Positions 52,316 to 62,386 of a DNA stretch of 64,000 nt are shown here, piece after piece. The stretch spans positions 1 to 64,000 of the forward strand of contig AP017991.1 of the NCBI GenBank assembly GCA_003609755.1, read 5' to 3'. Position numbers and translations under genes: made by a program. Each line of letters begins with the position of its first letter. Position 1 is the stretch's first letter. Origin of the DNA: Planktothrix agardhii NIES-204. GTDB taxonomy: Bacteria > Cyanobacteriota > Cyanobacteriia > Cyanobacteriales > Microcoleaceae. Under the pieces are notes generated by a model. The model was not told the origin of the DNA and did not search any database. It worked only from the letters and a program-made list of their open reading frames with translations.

Positions 52316-53758
52316 CTAACTCTGCTCAATTTTTTGGGCTTGATAGAGTTGTTTAAACAGACGTTGTTGTTGATTATGATCGACAATAGGTTCGGGATAA
52401 CCGCAGGATTTGCGATCGCGAGTTGATATCTTTCCAGTGACTAATTGTTCTATTTCTAAACTTCTTAATTCTGGCAACCATTGGCGAATATATTCGGCTT
52501 CGGGATCGAATTTTTGGGTTTGACTGGCGGGGTTAAAAATTCTTAATGGTTTAGTATCCATTCCACTGGACGCACTCCATTGCCATCCCCCATTATTAGC
52601 AGCTAAATCTCCATCTATTAGGGTTTGCATAAAGTATTTTTCTCCCCATTGCCAATTAATAATTAAATCCTTGGTTAAAAAATTAGCCACAATCATCCGA
52701 CATCGGTTGTGCATCCAGCCACTTTCATTTAATTGTCGCATGGCGGCATCAACAATTGGATAACCTGTTTTTCCTTCGCACCAGGCTTGAAAATGTTGTT
52801 CATTATTATGCCAAGGAAAGGTTTTAAATGGTTCTCGATAGGGGCCTAATTCTAATTCGGGAAAATGATATAAAGCGTGTTGATAAAATTCCCGCCAAGC
52901 CAATTCCTGTTGCCAAGATTGAATTTGCTTTCGGGCTTCATCACTGCGACAAGTTTCTATCGCTTCGAGGGTTTTTTCCCAGATTTTTCTAATACTAATC
53001 ACCCCAAATTTTAAGGCTGCACTTAGTTGAGATGTGCCATCAATGGCGGGAAAATTACGCTGTTCGTCATATTCATATAAAGCGCGATCGCAAAATTCCT
53101 CTAGGCGTTCTTGGGCGGCTATTTCTCCAGGTTCCAAGATTAAGGAATTTTCCCAAATAAAGCCTAATTTTTGGGCGGAAGGTAAGGGAATAACGCCGAT
53201 TTTTTCGGCTAATTCCTGTTCGGATTCAGTTAAACTAATTAAGCTGGGAGAGAGGGGAGGTTTTGGTTTAGCTTTCGGTTTAAGATTAAAATTACGCCAA
53301 AAAGGAGTATAAACTTTATAGGGTTCTTGAGATTGGGTAAAAATTTGATCCGGGGGGTGAAATAACTGATCCCAAGTCGTTTTTGTAATAATTCCCATCG
53401 AATTTAATGCTTCTGAAACGATGCGATCGCGTTCTCTAGCCAATGGTTCAATATCTAAATTAAAGTAAACAGCTTTCGCTTTTAATTCCCTGGCTAATTT
53501 AGGAATTATTTCTTGAGGTTTTCCCTCTAATATTAATAATTGACTTCCTAGTTTTTGATATTGTTTCTGTAGATAGTCTAAACAACCAATCATATAGTGA
53601 ACCCGGACTGGAGCAATATCATCTCGGTTTAAAATATTGGGATCTAAGCAAAATAAACCGACCACTTTAGAACTATATTCACAAGCATTGAACAGTCCTA
53701 AATTATCATCAATTCTTAGATCTCGTCGATGCCAAAATAAAATTAAATCTTCAGACAT
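52316..53758 (-). CDS. phrA: Deoxyribodipyrimidine photolyase
   Basis: The protein is 480 aa. N-terminal alpha/beta antenna-binding domain ([20 protein letters not shown]) and C-terminal FAD-binding domain with [13 protein letters not shown]-type lead, [75 protein letters not shown] and [13 protein letters not shown]. These are class I CPD photolyase motifs; cyanobacterial members use an 8-HDF-type antenna. It repairs UV-induced pyrimidine dimers with blue light. The gene ends next to a MITE-like element. Confidence 0.95.
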   Translation of the reverse strand: MSEDLILFWHRRDLRIDDNLGLFNACEYSSKVVGLFCLDPNILNRDDIAPVRVHYMIGCLDYLQKQYQKLGSQLLILEGKPQEIIPKLARELKAKAVYFNLDIEPLARERDRIVSEALNSMGIITKTTWDQLFHPPDQIFTQSQEPYKVYTPFWRNFNLKPKAKPKPPLSPSLISLTESEQELAEKIGVIPLPSAQKLGFIWENSLILEPGEIAAQERLEEFCDRALYEYDEQRNFPAIDGTSQLSAALKFGVISIRKIWEKTLEAIETCRSDEARKQIQSWQQELAWREFYQHALYHFPELELGPYREPFKTFPWHNNEQHFQAWCEGKTGYPIVDAAMRQLNESGWMHNRCRMIVANFLTKDLIINWQWGEKYFMQTLIDGDLAANNGGWQWSASSGMDTKPLRIFNPASQTQKFDPEAEYIRQWLPELRSLEIEQLVTGKISTRDRKSCGYPEPIVDHNQQQRLFKQLYQAQKIEQS

Positions 53759-53830
53759 GATTGGATTTCAGTATATAAACTCTCTTTATTTTATCCTATT
53801 TTAATTAAAATTAATAATTAGGATTGAAGA

Positions 53831-54385
53831 TTAAATATTTAAAAATGGTTTAGCTAATAGAAAACTAGAAATAGTTTTAGCATCTACAGGTTCACCATCT
53901 AAAATTGCTTGTTCTAGTTCTTTGGGAGTCATTAAAACCGTCTCAATATCCTCATCCTCATCCTGTTGCGGGGGCGTTTCTAATTTTTCTAAATCTTGGG
54001 CTAAAAACGCATAAATAATTTCATCACAATAACCGGGTGCTAATATAAATTGTCCTAATTTTTGCCAGCGATGGGCGCGATATCCGGTTTCTTCTTCGAT
54101 TTCTCGCTTAACAGTTTCGGCGGGATCTTCATTTGGTTCAATTGTTCCGGCGGGAAATTCTAAAGTTCGTCCGGCGACCGCAAACCGATATTGTTTGACT
54201 AAGACTAATTTACCTTCTGAAGTCACGGGAATAACTAACGCCCCCCCGGGATGACGAATACATTCCCAGTCCCCTTCTACTCCATTAGGAAGACGTAAAG
54301 TATTGACATCAAAACTAAACTTTCGTCCTTGATAAAACAGACGATTTTGTAAAATAGTTGGGGGTTCCGATCCGGGTTTTGTCAT
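53831..54385 (-). CDS. Nudix hydrolase, ADP-ribose pyrophosphatase-like
   Basis: The protein is 184 aa. The Nudix box GTIEPNEDPAETVKREIEEE plus TG is complete, preceded by LEFPAG and VKQYRFAVAGRTLE, which point to the ADP-ribose/NDP-sugar pyrophosphatase subgroup. It hydrolyses nucleoside diphosphate-linked compounds. Followed, on the same strand, by the photolyase gene and preceded by folK 31 bp upstream, so folK and this gene may be co-transcribed. Confidence 0.9.
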   Translation of the reverse strand: MTKPGSEPPTILQNRLFYQGRKFSFDVNTLRLPNGVEGDWECIRHPGGALVIPVTSEGKLVLVKQYRFAVAGRTLEFPAGTIEPNEDPAETVKREIEEETGYRAHRWQKLGQFILAPGYCDEIIYAFLAQDLEKLETPPQQDEDEDIETVLMTPKELEQAILDGEPVDAKTISSFLLAKPFLNI

Positions 54386-54416
54386 AATATTTTAAGAGTA
54401 ATTAGGGTTAAAAAAA

Positions 54417-54899
54417 TTAAAGTTTTTGAATTCCTGAACAATCAACGGTTTCTAGGAGTTGAAAGACAGTTTTTTGTGTCACCGGATCAATCCAATTCGG
54501 GGCGATTTCCGCCAGAGGAATTAATACAAACGCCCGTTCTCTCATCCGGGGATGGGGAATTTGTAAGGTCGGTGTTTCCCAGATTAAATTATCAAACAAA
54601 AGTACATCTAGGTCAAGGGTTCTTGGCCCCCAAGGTTCTCGTCGCACCCGCCCCAGTTGGATTTCAATAGCTAATAGTATTTCTAATAGACTATCAGGTT
54701 TGAGTTGAACTTCCAGAATAGCACAACCATTAATATAATCCGGCTGTGGAGGGCCAACAGGAGCGGTTTGATACCAACTCGAACAGGATTTAACTTGGAT
54801 CTGGGGATGCTGATTTAGGAGAGTTAATGCGGTTTTAACTGTTGTTTTAGAGTCTCCCAAATTACTACCAAATGCGATCGCAACGGGGCTATACTTCAT
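54417..54899 (-). CDS. folK: 2-amino-4-hydroxy-6-hydroxymethyldihydropteridine pyrophosphokinase
   Basis: The protein is 160 aa. HPPK motifs: AIAFGSNLGDSKTTVKTAL, QTAPVGPPQPDYINGCAIL, RRxPWGPRTLDLDVLLFDN and IPHPRMRERAFVLIPLAEI. It transfers pyrophosphate from ATP to hydroxymethyl-dihydropterin in folate synthesis. Start ATG at 54899. The Nudix gene lies 31 bp downstream. Confidence 0.95.
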   Translation of the reverse strand: MKYSPVAIAFGSNLGDSKTTVKTALTLLNQHPQIQVKSCSSWYQTAPVGPPQPDYINGCAILEVQLKPDSLLEILLAIEIQLGRVRREPWGPRTLDLDVLLFDNLIWETPTLQIPHPRMRERAFVLIPLAEIAPNWIDPVTQKTVFQLLETVDCSGIQKL

Positions 54900-54939
54900 G
54901 GTTTTAGATATAGGGAATAGTAATGGGTAATGGACTGAA

Positions 54940-54988
54940 AACTGTTAACTCTTAACTGATGACTGATAACTGATAACTGATGACTGAT
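54940..54988. repeat. Heptanucleotide STRR, AACTGAT-type x7
   Basis: Units AACTGTT, AACTCTT, AACTGAT, GACTGAT, AACTGAT, AACTGAT, GACTGAT, ending in the stop region of the RTX gene. Same unit family as 10312-10346. Confidence 0.65.
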
Positions 54989-56403
54989 TAACTTCCTCCA
55001 GCAAATTGAATCGGACTACCTGGTTGACCAATATTAGTATCAAATTTAAAATCAGTGATACCATCAAGAATTGCAATCAATTCTGTCTCTTTTCCAGTTA
55101 ATAAATATATCGCTGTTCCTTGGGGTAAATTTTCCGGGGCGGGGGCTGGTAGATAATTACCAGGGCCTAAAAGAATCACATCTTCGGTGGGATTAAAATT
55201 AACAATCAGCGCATAATCCACAAATCCAATGATACTTCCTGCCCCATTAACATAATAGGTTTGAGTTCCGTCTCCCAAAACAAAGGTATCATTCCCCACT
55301 CCTCCGCTTAAAGTATCAATTTCCACAAATCCCGCCGGTTGAGAATTCGGGTCAACCCCAGTCAAAACATCATTTCCTTTATCACCACTGACAAAATCAT
55401 TGCCAGCACCGCCAATCAGGGTATCATCGACTTGACCTCCATAAAGGCTATCATCACCTTTACCACCATTGATTTGATCACTTTGCTTATCCCCTTGGAG
55501 AAAATCATTCCCTAGACCCCCTACAAGGGAATCTTCCCCCTGACCACCATAGATAAAATCATCATCCTCTGCTCCGAGTATGGTGTCATTATCCTCGCCG
55601 CCATAAAGGGTATCGCTACGCAGTCCCCCATTCATACTATCGTCACCTTTATCACCTATAATTAGATCTCGACCATCCTCACCTAATAGGCTGTCATTAT
55701 TAATCCCCCCATATAAGGTATCGTTATCCGCGCCTCCATTGATTAAATCATCACCTTTATTTCCTTGTAGTAGGTCATTTCCCCCTTCTCCGACCAGGGT
55801 ATCGTTATTTTGACCGCCATAGAGAATATCATTACCTGCATTCCCATTCAGAGAATCATCTCCGGTAAATCCTGAAATCAGGTCATCCCCCCCTAAACCA
55901 GCGACTAAATCCGGTCTATCAGTTCCTAACAAGGTATCATTTCCCTCGCTTCCCTGAACCAAAGAGGACGTGATCGGAGTTGGTGTGGGAGTTGTCGGGG
56001 TAGGAGTTGTTGGCGTTATAGGGCCTGTGGGAGTAGGAGTTGTCGGTGTGGGAGTTGTCGGTGTGGGAGTAGGAGTTGTCGGTGTGGGAGTAGGAGTTGT
56101 CGGTGTGGGAGTAGGAGTTGTTGGTGTCGGTGGTGTCGTGGGTGTGGGGGGAGGTGAAGGGGGAAGGGTGGGAATTGGGGGAGTTACGGGGGGCTGAGGT
56201 TGAGGAATAACAGGGGTAGGAGGTTCAAGAATATCACCAGTGCCCTCCCTACCTTGGGGAATTGGAGAGAGAATTTCGACCTTTGGGTTAAAGCTGATGG
56301 TAACTTCAGGTTGATTATGAAAGGAAGGACTAGAGTTTAACAGATTAAATACAATATTTGTGCTATTATTTTCTCGAATACGGTGGGCTTGGAATTCATT
56401 CAT
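54988..56403 (-). CDS. RTX calcium-binding repeat protein with Pro/Thr linker
   Basis: The protein is 471 aa. N-terminal about 70 residues (FQAHRIRENNSTNIVFNLLN) are not recognised and have no signal peptide. A Pro/Thr-rich linker (about 73-142, TPTPTTPTPTPTTPTPT-like) follows, encoded by a 21-bp minisatellite. Then some 20 nonapeptide repeats GGxGxDxLx (about 155-345), with a higher-order period (GNDTLxGxxGNDLLxGDKGDDxxNGG) that binds Ca2+ in a beta-roll. The end (FVLGDGTQTYYVNGAGSIIG, FDTNIGQPGSPIQFAGGS) is the common cyanobacterial RTX tail that may serve type I secretion. No protease or lipase domain is present. Confidence 0.88.
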   Translation of the reverse strand: MNEFQAHRIRENNSTNIVFNLLNSSPSFHNQPEVTISFNPKVEILSPIPQGREGTGDILEPPTPVIPQPQPPVTPPIPTLPPSPPPTPTTPPTPTTPTPTPTTPTPTPTTPTPTPTTPTPTTPTPTGPITPTTPTPTTPTPTPITSSLVQGSEGNDTLLGTDRPDLVAGLGGDDLISGFTGDDSLNGNAGNDILYGGQNNDTLVGEGGNDLLQGNKGDDLINGGADNDTLYGGINNDSLLGEDGRDLIIGDKGDDSMNGGLRSDTLYGGEDNDTILGAEDDDFIYGGQGEDSLVGGLGNDFLQGDKQSDQINGGKGDDSLYGGQVDDTLIGGAGNDFVSGDKGNDVLTGVDPNSQPAGFVEIDTLSGGVGNDTFVLGDGTQTYYVNGAGSIIGFVDYALIVNFNPTEDVILLGPGNYLPAPAPENLPQGTAIYLLTGKETELIAILDGITDFKFDTNIGQPGSPIQFAGGS

Positions 56404-56503
56404 AGAATTAACCTCGGTTCTCGGTTAAGATTAGCTTAATACTTATATATGTCATAAGTTGAACAACTTGTAAAATTTTTTTTGATTAATTTTCTATTTA
56501 TTC

Positions 56504-57736
56504 ATGTTTTTTAAATATTTTCAAAGCTCGATTCGACTTTTTTTCAATATAAATATTTTAAAAGTTTCCGTTCGTTTTTTCCTGGCGATCGCTCTTTTTT
56601 TATTCATTAATTTTCAACAATCTTGGAGTCAGGGTCTACCCCATTCCCCTGAAATTCGGGGGGTTTGGTTAACTAATGTTGATAGTGATATTTTATATTC
56701 TTCCCAGCATTTAACTTCTGGATTACAACGCTTAAAATCCTTAAATTTTAATACTATATATCCGACTATTTGGCAAGGAGGTTATACCTTATACCCCAGT
56801 CCCGTTGCTCAAAGAGTGTTTGGAGTTGCAATTGATCCTAACCCGGGATTGAAAAAAAGAGATGTTTTACAGGAAATCGTGACTCAAGGACATCAACAGA
56901 ATTTTACTGTTATTCCCTGGTTTGAATTTGGGTTTATGGCCCCTGCTAGTTCAGAATTAGTTAAAAAACATCCAAGTTGGCTCACTCGAAAACAAGACGG
57001 TAGTTTGATCGAAAAAGAAGGAGTTGGAGAACGGGTTTGGTTAAATCCTTTCCATCCTGAAGTTCAACAATTTATTTTAGATTTAATTGCTGAAGTTGTT
57101 AAAAATTATGATATTGATGGGATTCAATTTGATGATCATTTTGGTTTACCTGCGGAATTTGGCTATGATGATCATACCATTAAATTATATCAAAAGGAAC
57201 ATAACGGACAATCTCCTTCTCCTGATTTTTATGAAACCTATTGGGTCAGATGGAGAGCCGATAAAATTAATCAATTCATGAAAAAAACCTTTGAAACCAT
57301 CAAATCAATTAAACCCAATTGTATTGTATCTTTATCCCCAAATCCCTTACATTTTTCCTTACCTGCTTACCTACAAGATTGGTTTACTTGGGAAAGAAAA
57401 GGATGGATAGAACAATTGGTTTTACAGATTTATCGTCCTGATTTAAACCGATTTATCACGGAGTTAGAACGTTCAGAAGTCACCTTGGCAAAAAATCATA
57501 TTCCCGTAGCCATTGGAATTTTAAGCGGGTTAAAAAATCGTTCAACTCCGATGAATATTATAGAACAACAAATAGCAGAAATCCGCAAACGTAAATTTGC
57601 TGGGGTATCTTTCTTTTTCTATGAAAGTTTATGGAATTGGTCAGAGGAATCTGAATCAGAACGTCAACAAAAACTAAAACATTTATTCCCGAATTATGTA
57701 AATATTAATGATGTTCAGGTTGAGTTTAAATCCTAA
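56504..57736 (+). CDS. GHL10/DUF187-type glycoside hydrolase, exported
   Basis: The protein is 410 aa. A signal peptide or anchor (SVRFFLAIALFLFINFQQSWS, ending near residue 42) precedes a TIM-barrel domain: EIRGVWLTNVDSDILY, LNFNTIYPTIWQGGYTLYPS, IPWFEFGFMAPASSE, VWLNPFHPEVQQFILDLIAE and DIDGIQFDDHFGLPAEFGYD. These match the family 10-like glycosyl hydrolases (GHL10, formerly DUF187), related to E. coli YddW (DigH), which cleaves denuded glycan of peptidoglycan. Probable periplasmic or extracellular. Start may lie at a later Met. Confidence 0.87.
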   Translation: MFFKYFQSSIRLFFNINILKVSVRFFLAIALFLFINFQQSWSQGLPHSPEIRGVWLTNVDSDILYSSQHLTSGLQRLKSLNFNTIYPTIWQGGYTLYPSPVAQRVFGVAIDPNPGLKKRDVLQEIVTQGHQQNFTVIPWFEFGFMAPASSELVKKHPSWLTRKQDGSLIEKEGVGERVWLNPFHPEVQQFILDLIAEVVKNYDIDGIQFDDHFGLPAEFGYDDHTIKLYQKEHNGQSPSPDFYETYWVRWRADKINQFMKKTFETIKSIKPNCIVSLSPNPLHFSLPAYLQDWFTWERKGWIEQLVLQIYRPDLNRFITELERSEVTLAKNHIPVAIGILSGLKNRSTPMNIIEQQIAEIRKRKFAGVSFFFYESLWNWSEESESERQQKLKHLFPNYVNINDVQVEFKS

Positions 57737-57841
57737 ATTTGCTCATTTTTTTATAGAATTTGATCAATACTCTCAACCACTTGCTCAATAAAGTTACAGG
57801 TAACTATAGCAAGCCCTAAAATAGATTTTGCGACTACCCTA

Positions 57842-58510
57842 TCAAAAAATCAAATTATTTTTTAGAGCAAATCGGATTAACTCTGTACGATTATTACTAT
57901 CTGTTTTCCTTAATAAACTACTCACATATTTCTCAACAGTTCTGGGACTTAGGTGTAAGTGATCGCCAATGGCAATATTAGAGAGTCCTTCGGATAACAA
58001 CTCTAGGACTTGATGCTCTCGTTCGGTTAGACTAATCTTTAAAGCGGGTTGTAACCTCCTTGCTACAGGATCTAAATCCCCATCAGGGAAATCCGCAACC
58101 GAATCAGATAGACGGACTCGCCATTCCGACTCAATTAATTGCGATCGCTCTAATAAAGCCCGAATTACGACCCCTAATTCCTCTAACTCAAAGGGTTTGG
58201 GCAAATAATTATCACATCCGAGTTGATACCCTCGAATTCGTTCTTTGGTACTGGTATGGGCGGTTAAAAAAATCACCGGAAGCAGACGAAAAACAGGACG
58301 AGCACGGACTTTCTTGATCAGTTCATAGCCATCCATCTCAGGCATACCAATATCTGTCACGATCAGGTGAGGCTGATATTGCTCCACTAGGTGCAGCGCC
58401 TCCCGACCATTCTCCGCGGCAATTACCGAATAGCCCGAAATGTCCAAGTAATCACTAATCGAGAGGCGAGTCCCTAAATCATCATCAACAACTAGAATTG
58501 TTAGAGGCAT
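57842..58510 (-). CDS. NarL/FixJ-type response regulator (LuxR HTH)
   Basis: The protein is 222 aa. Receiver domain: D10-D11, phospho-acceptor D53 (VTDIGMPEMDGYEL), FLTAHTS and LPKPFE. A linker leads to a LuxR-type HTH (LTEREHQVLELLSEGLSNIA, LSPRTVEKYVSSLLRKT). It resembles the Ycf29-like regulators of cyanobacteria and algae. The sensor kinase is unlinked. A G-rich tract on the opposite strand lies directly upstream of its start. Confidence 0.92.
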   Translation of the reverse strand: MPLTILVVDDDLGTRLSISDYLDISGYSVIAAENGREALHLVEQYQPHLIVTDIGMPEMDGYELIKKVRARPVFRLLPVIFLTAHTSTKERIRGYQLGCDNYLPKPFELEELGVVIRALLERSQLIESEWRVRLSDSVADFPDGDLDPVARRLQPALKISLTEREHQVLELLSEGLSNIAIGDHLHLSPRTVEKYVSSLLRKTDSNNRTELIRFALKNNLIF

Positions 58511-58598
58511 AGGGGCAGAGGGTCAGGGGGAGCAGGGGCAGGGGAGGTAGGGGGGCAGGGGCAGTAGGGGAGTAAGCGGTGCGAGCGTCCTCGCTCGC
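58511..58598. other. G-rich tract and palindromic hairpin upstream of the response regulator
   Basis: 58511-58573 contains at least nine G-runs of three or more on the plus strand with short A/C/T spacers, a candidate G-quadruplex region. It is followed by the stem GCGAGCG TCCT CGCTCGC (58581-58598), whose sequence recurs near 33189-33206. Confidence 0.5.
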
Positions 58599-58648
58599 TA
58601 ATAATCAATACATCAATACCTCAACAATTAATAATTGAAAATCAGCAG

Positions 58649-60238
58649 TTACCAGTGAATACTTGCCATTAAGGATGCTGGTTTTGCTAGATTTCCTACT
58701 AATAATACGCCTCGTTGATTGGTAGCTAAATGTCGCAGAATTTTATAAATGGCTTCAATTTGATCAGGGACTCCCGCCTTTTCAGCCAGGGTTTCCAGAG
58801 ATAGAGCTTGACCTGCATCTTGGAGGACTTGAATAATTTTATGTTGTAATTCCAGAACCTCTGCGGCTGCTTTTTTCCCGGCTTCAACCCCCGGTTGATG
58901 GTAAGCGTTAATATTGACTAAAGACGCATATAAACCCACCGCCCGCTCATACAAAGCAATTAACGCGCCAACAATTTCGGGGTTAACTTCTGGAACCGTA
59001 ATGGTAATTGAATCCCGATGATTTTCATACAATGCTTGCCGGGTTCCGAGTAAAAATCCCGATAAATAATCCCCTGATGTTACACCAGGTTCTACTTCAA
59101 TAGAAGGCAAGGATCGATCCTGTAAGACTTCAATAAAGGTGGCAAAAAAGTTAGGAACTCCGTCGCGTAATTGTTGAACATAGGCGTGTTGATCTGTTGA
59201 TCCTTTATTGCCATAAACCGCAATTCCTTGATAGACAATATTACTATCGAGGTCTTTTTCTTTCCCTAAAGATTCCATAACTAACTGTTGTAAATAACGA
59301 CTAAACAACAGCAAACTATCTTTATAGGGTAAAACCACCATATCTTTTTCGCCCTTACCATTTCCGGCATAATACCAAGCTAAGGCTAATAAGGCCGCCG
59401 GATTGGTTTTTACCTCCGGTTTACGGGTAGCGATATCCATAGCTTTCCCCCCGGCTAACATTTCCCGAATCTCAATCCCCTGTAGGGCCGCAGGTAATAG
59501 CCCAACGGCCGACAATTCAGAAGTTCGTCCCCCCACCCAATCGGCCATGGGAAAGGTGGTTAACCAGCCTTCAGCATGGGCCTGTTGATCGAGTTTACTG
59601 CCAACACCCGTAACAGCCACGGCTTGTTGGGCAAAGTTTAAGTTTTGGGCAGAAAAGGCATTTCGTACCTCAATCATGCCGTTACGGGGTTCTGGAGTGC
59701 CGCCGGACTTAGAAATGACCAGCACTATGGTACTTTTGAGGCGATCGCCAATTTTAGCCAAAACCCGATCGATGCCTCTAGGATCAGTGTTATCAATAAA
59801 ATGAATATTCAGGACTGGGTGATCTGGGGCTAGGGCTTCCGCCACAAATTCAGGCCCCAAAGCCGATCCGCCAATGCCAATGGATAAAATATCAGTGAAT
59901 TGGGCTGCGTTTGGCGGTTTAATCTCCCCTTGATGAATCTTGGCCGTAAAGGTTTCTATTTTTTCTAAGGTTTCAACAATTTCTTGCTTGAGATCCTGGG
60001 TTGGGGCTAGATCGGGGTCACGCAACCAATAATGGCCGACCATCCGGTTTTCATCGGGGTTGGCGATCGCTCCTTTTTCCAAGGCGTCCATAGCTTTAAA
60101 AGCCTGATCAAACTTGGGGGATAAGGATGCAACAAAATCATTGTCGAATCCCATCCGACTAATATCCAGGTACAGTCCTAAGCTGTCGTGGTAGTATAGC
60201 CAATCTTGGTAGCGTTGCCAGAGTGCAGTGGCATCCAT
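58649..60238 (-). CDS. pgi: Glucose-6-phosphate isomerase
   Basis: The protein is 529 aa with ATG at 60238 ([18 protein letters not shown]); the open frame to 60325 is not needed. Motifs: [55 protein letters not shown] (family signature), and [20 protein letters not shown], with the catalytic His. Glycolysis and gluconeogenesis and the oxidative pentose phosphate cycle. The C-terminal domain ([20 protein letters not shown]) is typical for cyanobacteria. Confidence 0.96.
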   Translation of the reverse strand: MDATALWQRYQDWLYYHDSLGLYLDISRMGFDNDFVASLSPKFDQAFKAMDALEKGAIANPDENRMVGHYWLRDPDLAPTQDLKQEIVETLEKIETFTAKIHQGEIKPPNAAQFTDILSIGIGGSALGPEFVAEALAPDHPVLNIHFIDNTDPRGIDRVLAKIGDRLKSTIVLVISKSGGTPEPRNGMIEVRNAFSAQNLNFAQQAVAVTGVGSKLDQQAHAEGWLTTFPMADWVGGRTSELSAVGLLPAALQGIEIREMLAGGKAMDIATRKPEVKTNPAALLALAWYYAGNGKGEKDMVVLPYKDSLLLFSRYLQQLVMESLGKEKDLDSNIVYQGIAVYGNKGSTDQHAYVQQLRDGVPNFFATFIEVLQDRSLPSIEVEPGVTSGDYLSGFLLGTRQALYENHRDSITITVPEVNPEIVGALIALYERAVGLYASLVNINAYHQPGVEAGKKAAAEVLELQHKIIQVLQDAGQALSLETLAEKAGVPDQIEAIYKILRHLATNQRGVLLVGNLAKPASLMASIHW

Positions 60239-60318
60239 AGTCTTAAATTCCGCTATATTAATTTTTAGCTTAAAGTATAATGGGTTTAGATTAACTCTTT
60301 TTCGGTTAACAATTAAAG

Positions 60319-60730
60319 TTGACACTCCCCGCGTCTAAAGCCGGGGGATTCTTGAAGACTCCACAAACGAAGTTTCAATGGCGCTGGCAAAAACACCCTA
60401 GACGCTCAAAACAACTACCAGTACAAGAGGTATTGTAATTGCGCTTACTTTTGATTTTTTTAACGCTTTCCGAGTCCATCACAAAGCCAATTAGGTACGC
60501 TCAACATCCTGCCATTATTCGCCCTTTAACTATTCCAAATCAAGTTGGATATGTCCGTTGCCGGGATTGCTCCGCACTAGGATGGTTCAACACGTAGATG
60601 GTTATTCTTCTTGCTTTGTCTTCATCATACCACTGTGGCTGAAGCCACACAGTCGTTTCACAGGATTTAAAAATCCCTACCGACTTATCCATGAGTCTGA
60701 AGCCAAGGGCTTGCGTCTCGTTTTTTGGTC
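60319..60730 (-). mobile_element. IS200/IS605-like end with RNA-forming sequence, no transposase
   Basis: Minus-strand reading ends with AATCCCCCGGCTTTAGACGC then GGGGAGTGTCAA (complement of 60319-60347), the hairpin-plus-GTGTCAA end commonly found at the right end of cyanobacterial IS605-group elements, where the TnpB guide RNA scaffold lies. Inside are further stems (TGTGGCT/AGCCACA near 60631-60646; GGATTT/AAATCC near 60664). No tnpA or tnpB frame is readable. This fills most of the gap 60239-60786. Assignment is from memory of such ends. Confidence 0.4.
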
Positions 60731-60786
60731 AAGGCTGTCTCTTGATCCGTTAAACTGAAATGTGCTTGCCACCGGATCTATGAACT

Positions 60787-61434
60787 ATGGCCAAAATTCT
60801 TGCGATCGCCAATGGAAAAGGGGGAGTGGGTAAAACCACAACCGCCATTAACCTGGCCGCCATTCTCGCCAACAACTTTAGCACCCTTTTAGTCGATACA
60901 GACCCCCAGGGTTCGGCTTGTTGGTGGGCTGAACAGGGTAACGGGGGAGAAATGCCCTTTGAGCATTCTTCCGAGACTGATCCCAGTTTGCTGTCTCGAT
61001 TGAAGCAGGTAAAGGACTATGAATTGGTAGTGGTCGATACCCCTCCAGCTTTAAAGTCCGATGCGTTATTAGCCGTGGTACAGGTGGCCGATTATTTGGT
61101 ACTACCAACCCAAGCCGCCCCGATGGATTTAGTGGCTTTAATTGAAACCGTCAGATCGGCGATTACCCCTTCTAAAGTTCCCCATCGGGTCTTGATGACT
61201 AAAGTTGACCCCCGCAGTTTAGGGGATGCTTTTGATGCCCAAAAATCCTTACAAGAAGCGGGGATTCCGGTATTTAAAAACATTATTCGCGCCTATAAAG
61301 CCCATGAACGTTGTCCCTTGGAAGGGGTACCAATTATTCAAGCCAAAAGTCATAATTCCAGGGAAGCCGCTTCGGATTATCGACGGGTAGCGGTGGAATT
61401 ATTGAGGAGTTTAACAGAAAACAAAATTATTTAA
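60787..61434 (+). CDS. ParA-family ATPase
   Basis: The protein is 215 aa. Deviant Walker [17 protein letters not shown] with signature K11 and K16, Walker A' [14 protein letters not shown], Walker [10 protein letters not shown]. It is a short single-domain ParA without an N-terminal HTH, the kind that positions plasmids, chromosomes or protein cargo (for example carboxysome-positioning McdA). No ParB or McdB partner gene adjoins, so cargo is unknown. Its 3' end overlaps the convergent M48 gene by 8 bp. Confidence 0.9.
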   Translation: MAKILAIANGKGGVGKTTTAINLAAILANNFSTLLVDTDPQGSACWWAEQGNGGEMPFEHSSETDPSLLSRLKQVKDYELVVVDTPPALKSDALLAVVQVADYLVLPTQAAPMDLVALIETVRSAITPSKVPHRVLMTKVDPRSLGDAFDAQKSLQEAGIPVFKNIIRAYKAHERCPLEGVPIIQAKSHNSREAASDYRRVAVELLRSLTENKII

Positions 61435-62386
61435 ACTTAATTCGATTAATTTGATTTTGTAACTCCTCAATTTGTCGGCGCAAATCATCGACTTCATCCT
61501 GAGATTTTTCGGCTTTCACATTAACCGAACCCTCTGCGGTGGCTTGTTGATAATTACCGGAACGAATTTTACTATATTCAACTGAATCATTCCACTCTTT
61601 TAAATATTGAATTCGTTCCACGGGAAAGGGATGACTTAACATCATGCCTTGACCCCCATTATAAAATAAAAACTTATAGACTTGATTCAAACCATCTTGA
61701 TCTAAATCGCGATATTGTTCGGATTGACGAATAAATTCATCTAAACTACATTCATGGGCATATTTTGTACTCACTCCCGCTAATTGCATCATAGATTTCA
61801 TCACGGATTTGAGATCATCCGTTACTAATAATGCCGCTCGGTCTGCGGATAATTCGGCTTTTCTTCGCCATTCATAAAAGGCATAAATTAAGCCACTATT
61901 GACTAAATTTCCTAACCCAAAAGTTAATTCCCCAATCATTGAAGCCACACCCATCGCCCAAATTGACATCTGATTTAAAATCGGATGACCACATTTTATA
62001 TGTCCTAATTCATGGGCTAAAACGACCCTTAGTTCGGCTTCATCCACTAAGTCTAAAAGACCCGTATTCAAAATAATATAGGGGTGTTCCTGTCCGAGAG
62101 CATAACTATTAACTTGGGGATTTTGAGAGACAAATAAACCCGGTTCGGGAAAGATATCTAAATCCCTCGCACATTCGCGAAAAATATGATAAATACTAGC
62201 ATATTGTCTGGGCCCTACTTGCAGAGCATTTCCCATTAAGTAAACATATTGAGGACGTTCATAGATAAATTCAACAAATTTACTGGCGATTAAATCAAAG
62301 CCTGGAACACTTCTCAAAGCAACTTCTGCTTCTTTATCCATGGGATGACGAAAGGCTTCGCTAGAAATTCCGGTGTAAGTTGGCAT
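61427..62386 (-). CDS. M48-family zinc metalloprotease
   Basis: The protein is 319 aa. The zinc site HELGH is H125-E126-H129, with the third ligand in [14 protein letters not shown] hydrophobic segment (about 140-165, [20 protein letters not shown]) may contact the membrane; there is no signal peptide. The C-terminus is a coiled coil ([19 protein letters not shown]). This architecture is the cyanobacterial M48 type rather than HtpX proper, which has more membrane helices. Probably degrades or processes membrane-associated proteins. Confidence 0.9.
   Translation of the reverse strand: MPTYTGISSEAFRHPMDKEAEVALRSVPGFDLIASKFVEFIYERPQYVYLMGNALQVGPRQYASIYHIFRECARDLDIFPEPGLFVSQNPQVNSYALGQEHPYIILNTGLLDLVDEAELRVVLAHELGHIKCGHPILNQMSIWAMGVASMIGELTFGLGNLVNSGLIYAFYEWRRKAELSADRAALLVTDDLKSVMKSMMQLAGVSTKYAHECSLDEFIRQSEQYRDLDQDGLNQVYKFLFYNGGQGMMLSHPFPVERIQYLKEWNDSVEYSKIRSGNYQQATAEGSVNVKAEKSQDEVDDLRRQIEELQNQINRIKFK

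Noticed and set aside
55970-56197. Gly/Val repeat frame on the plus strand opposite the RTX linker
   Set aside because: It is the antisense reading of the Pro/Thr minisatellite.
60558-60758. 66-codon plus-strand frame
   Set aside because: Lies in the IS605-like end with several stems; no transposase motif can be read in it.
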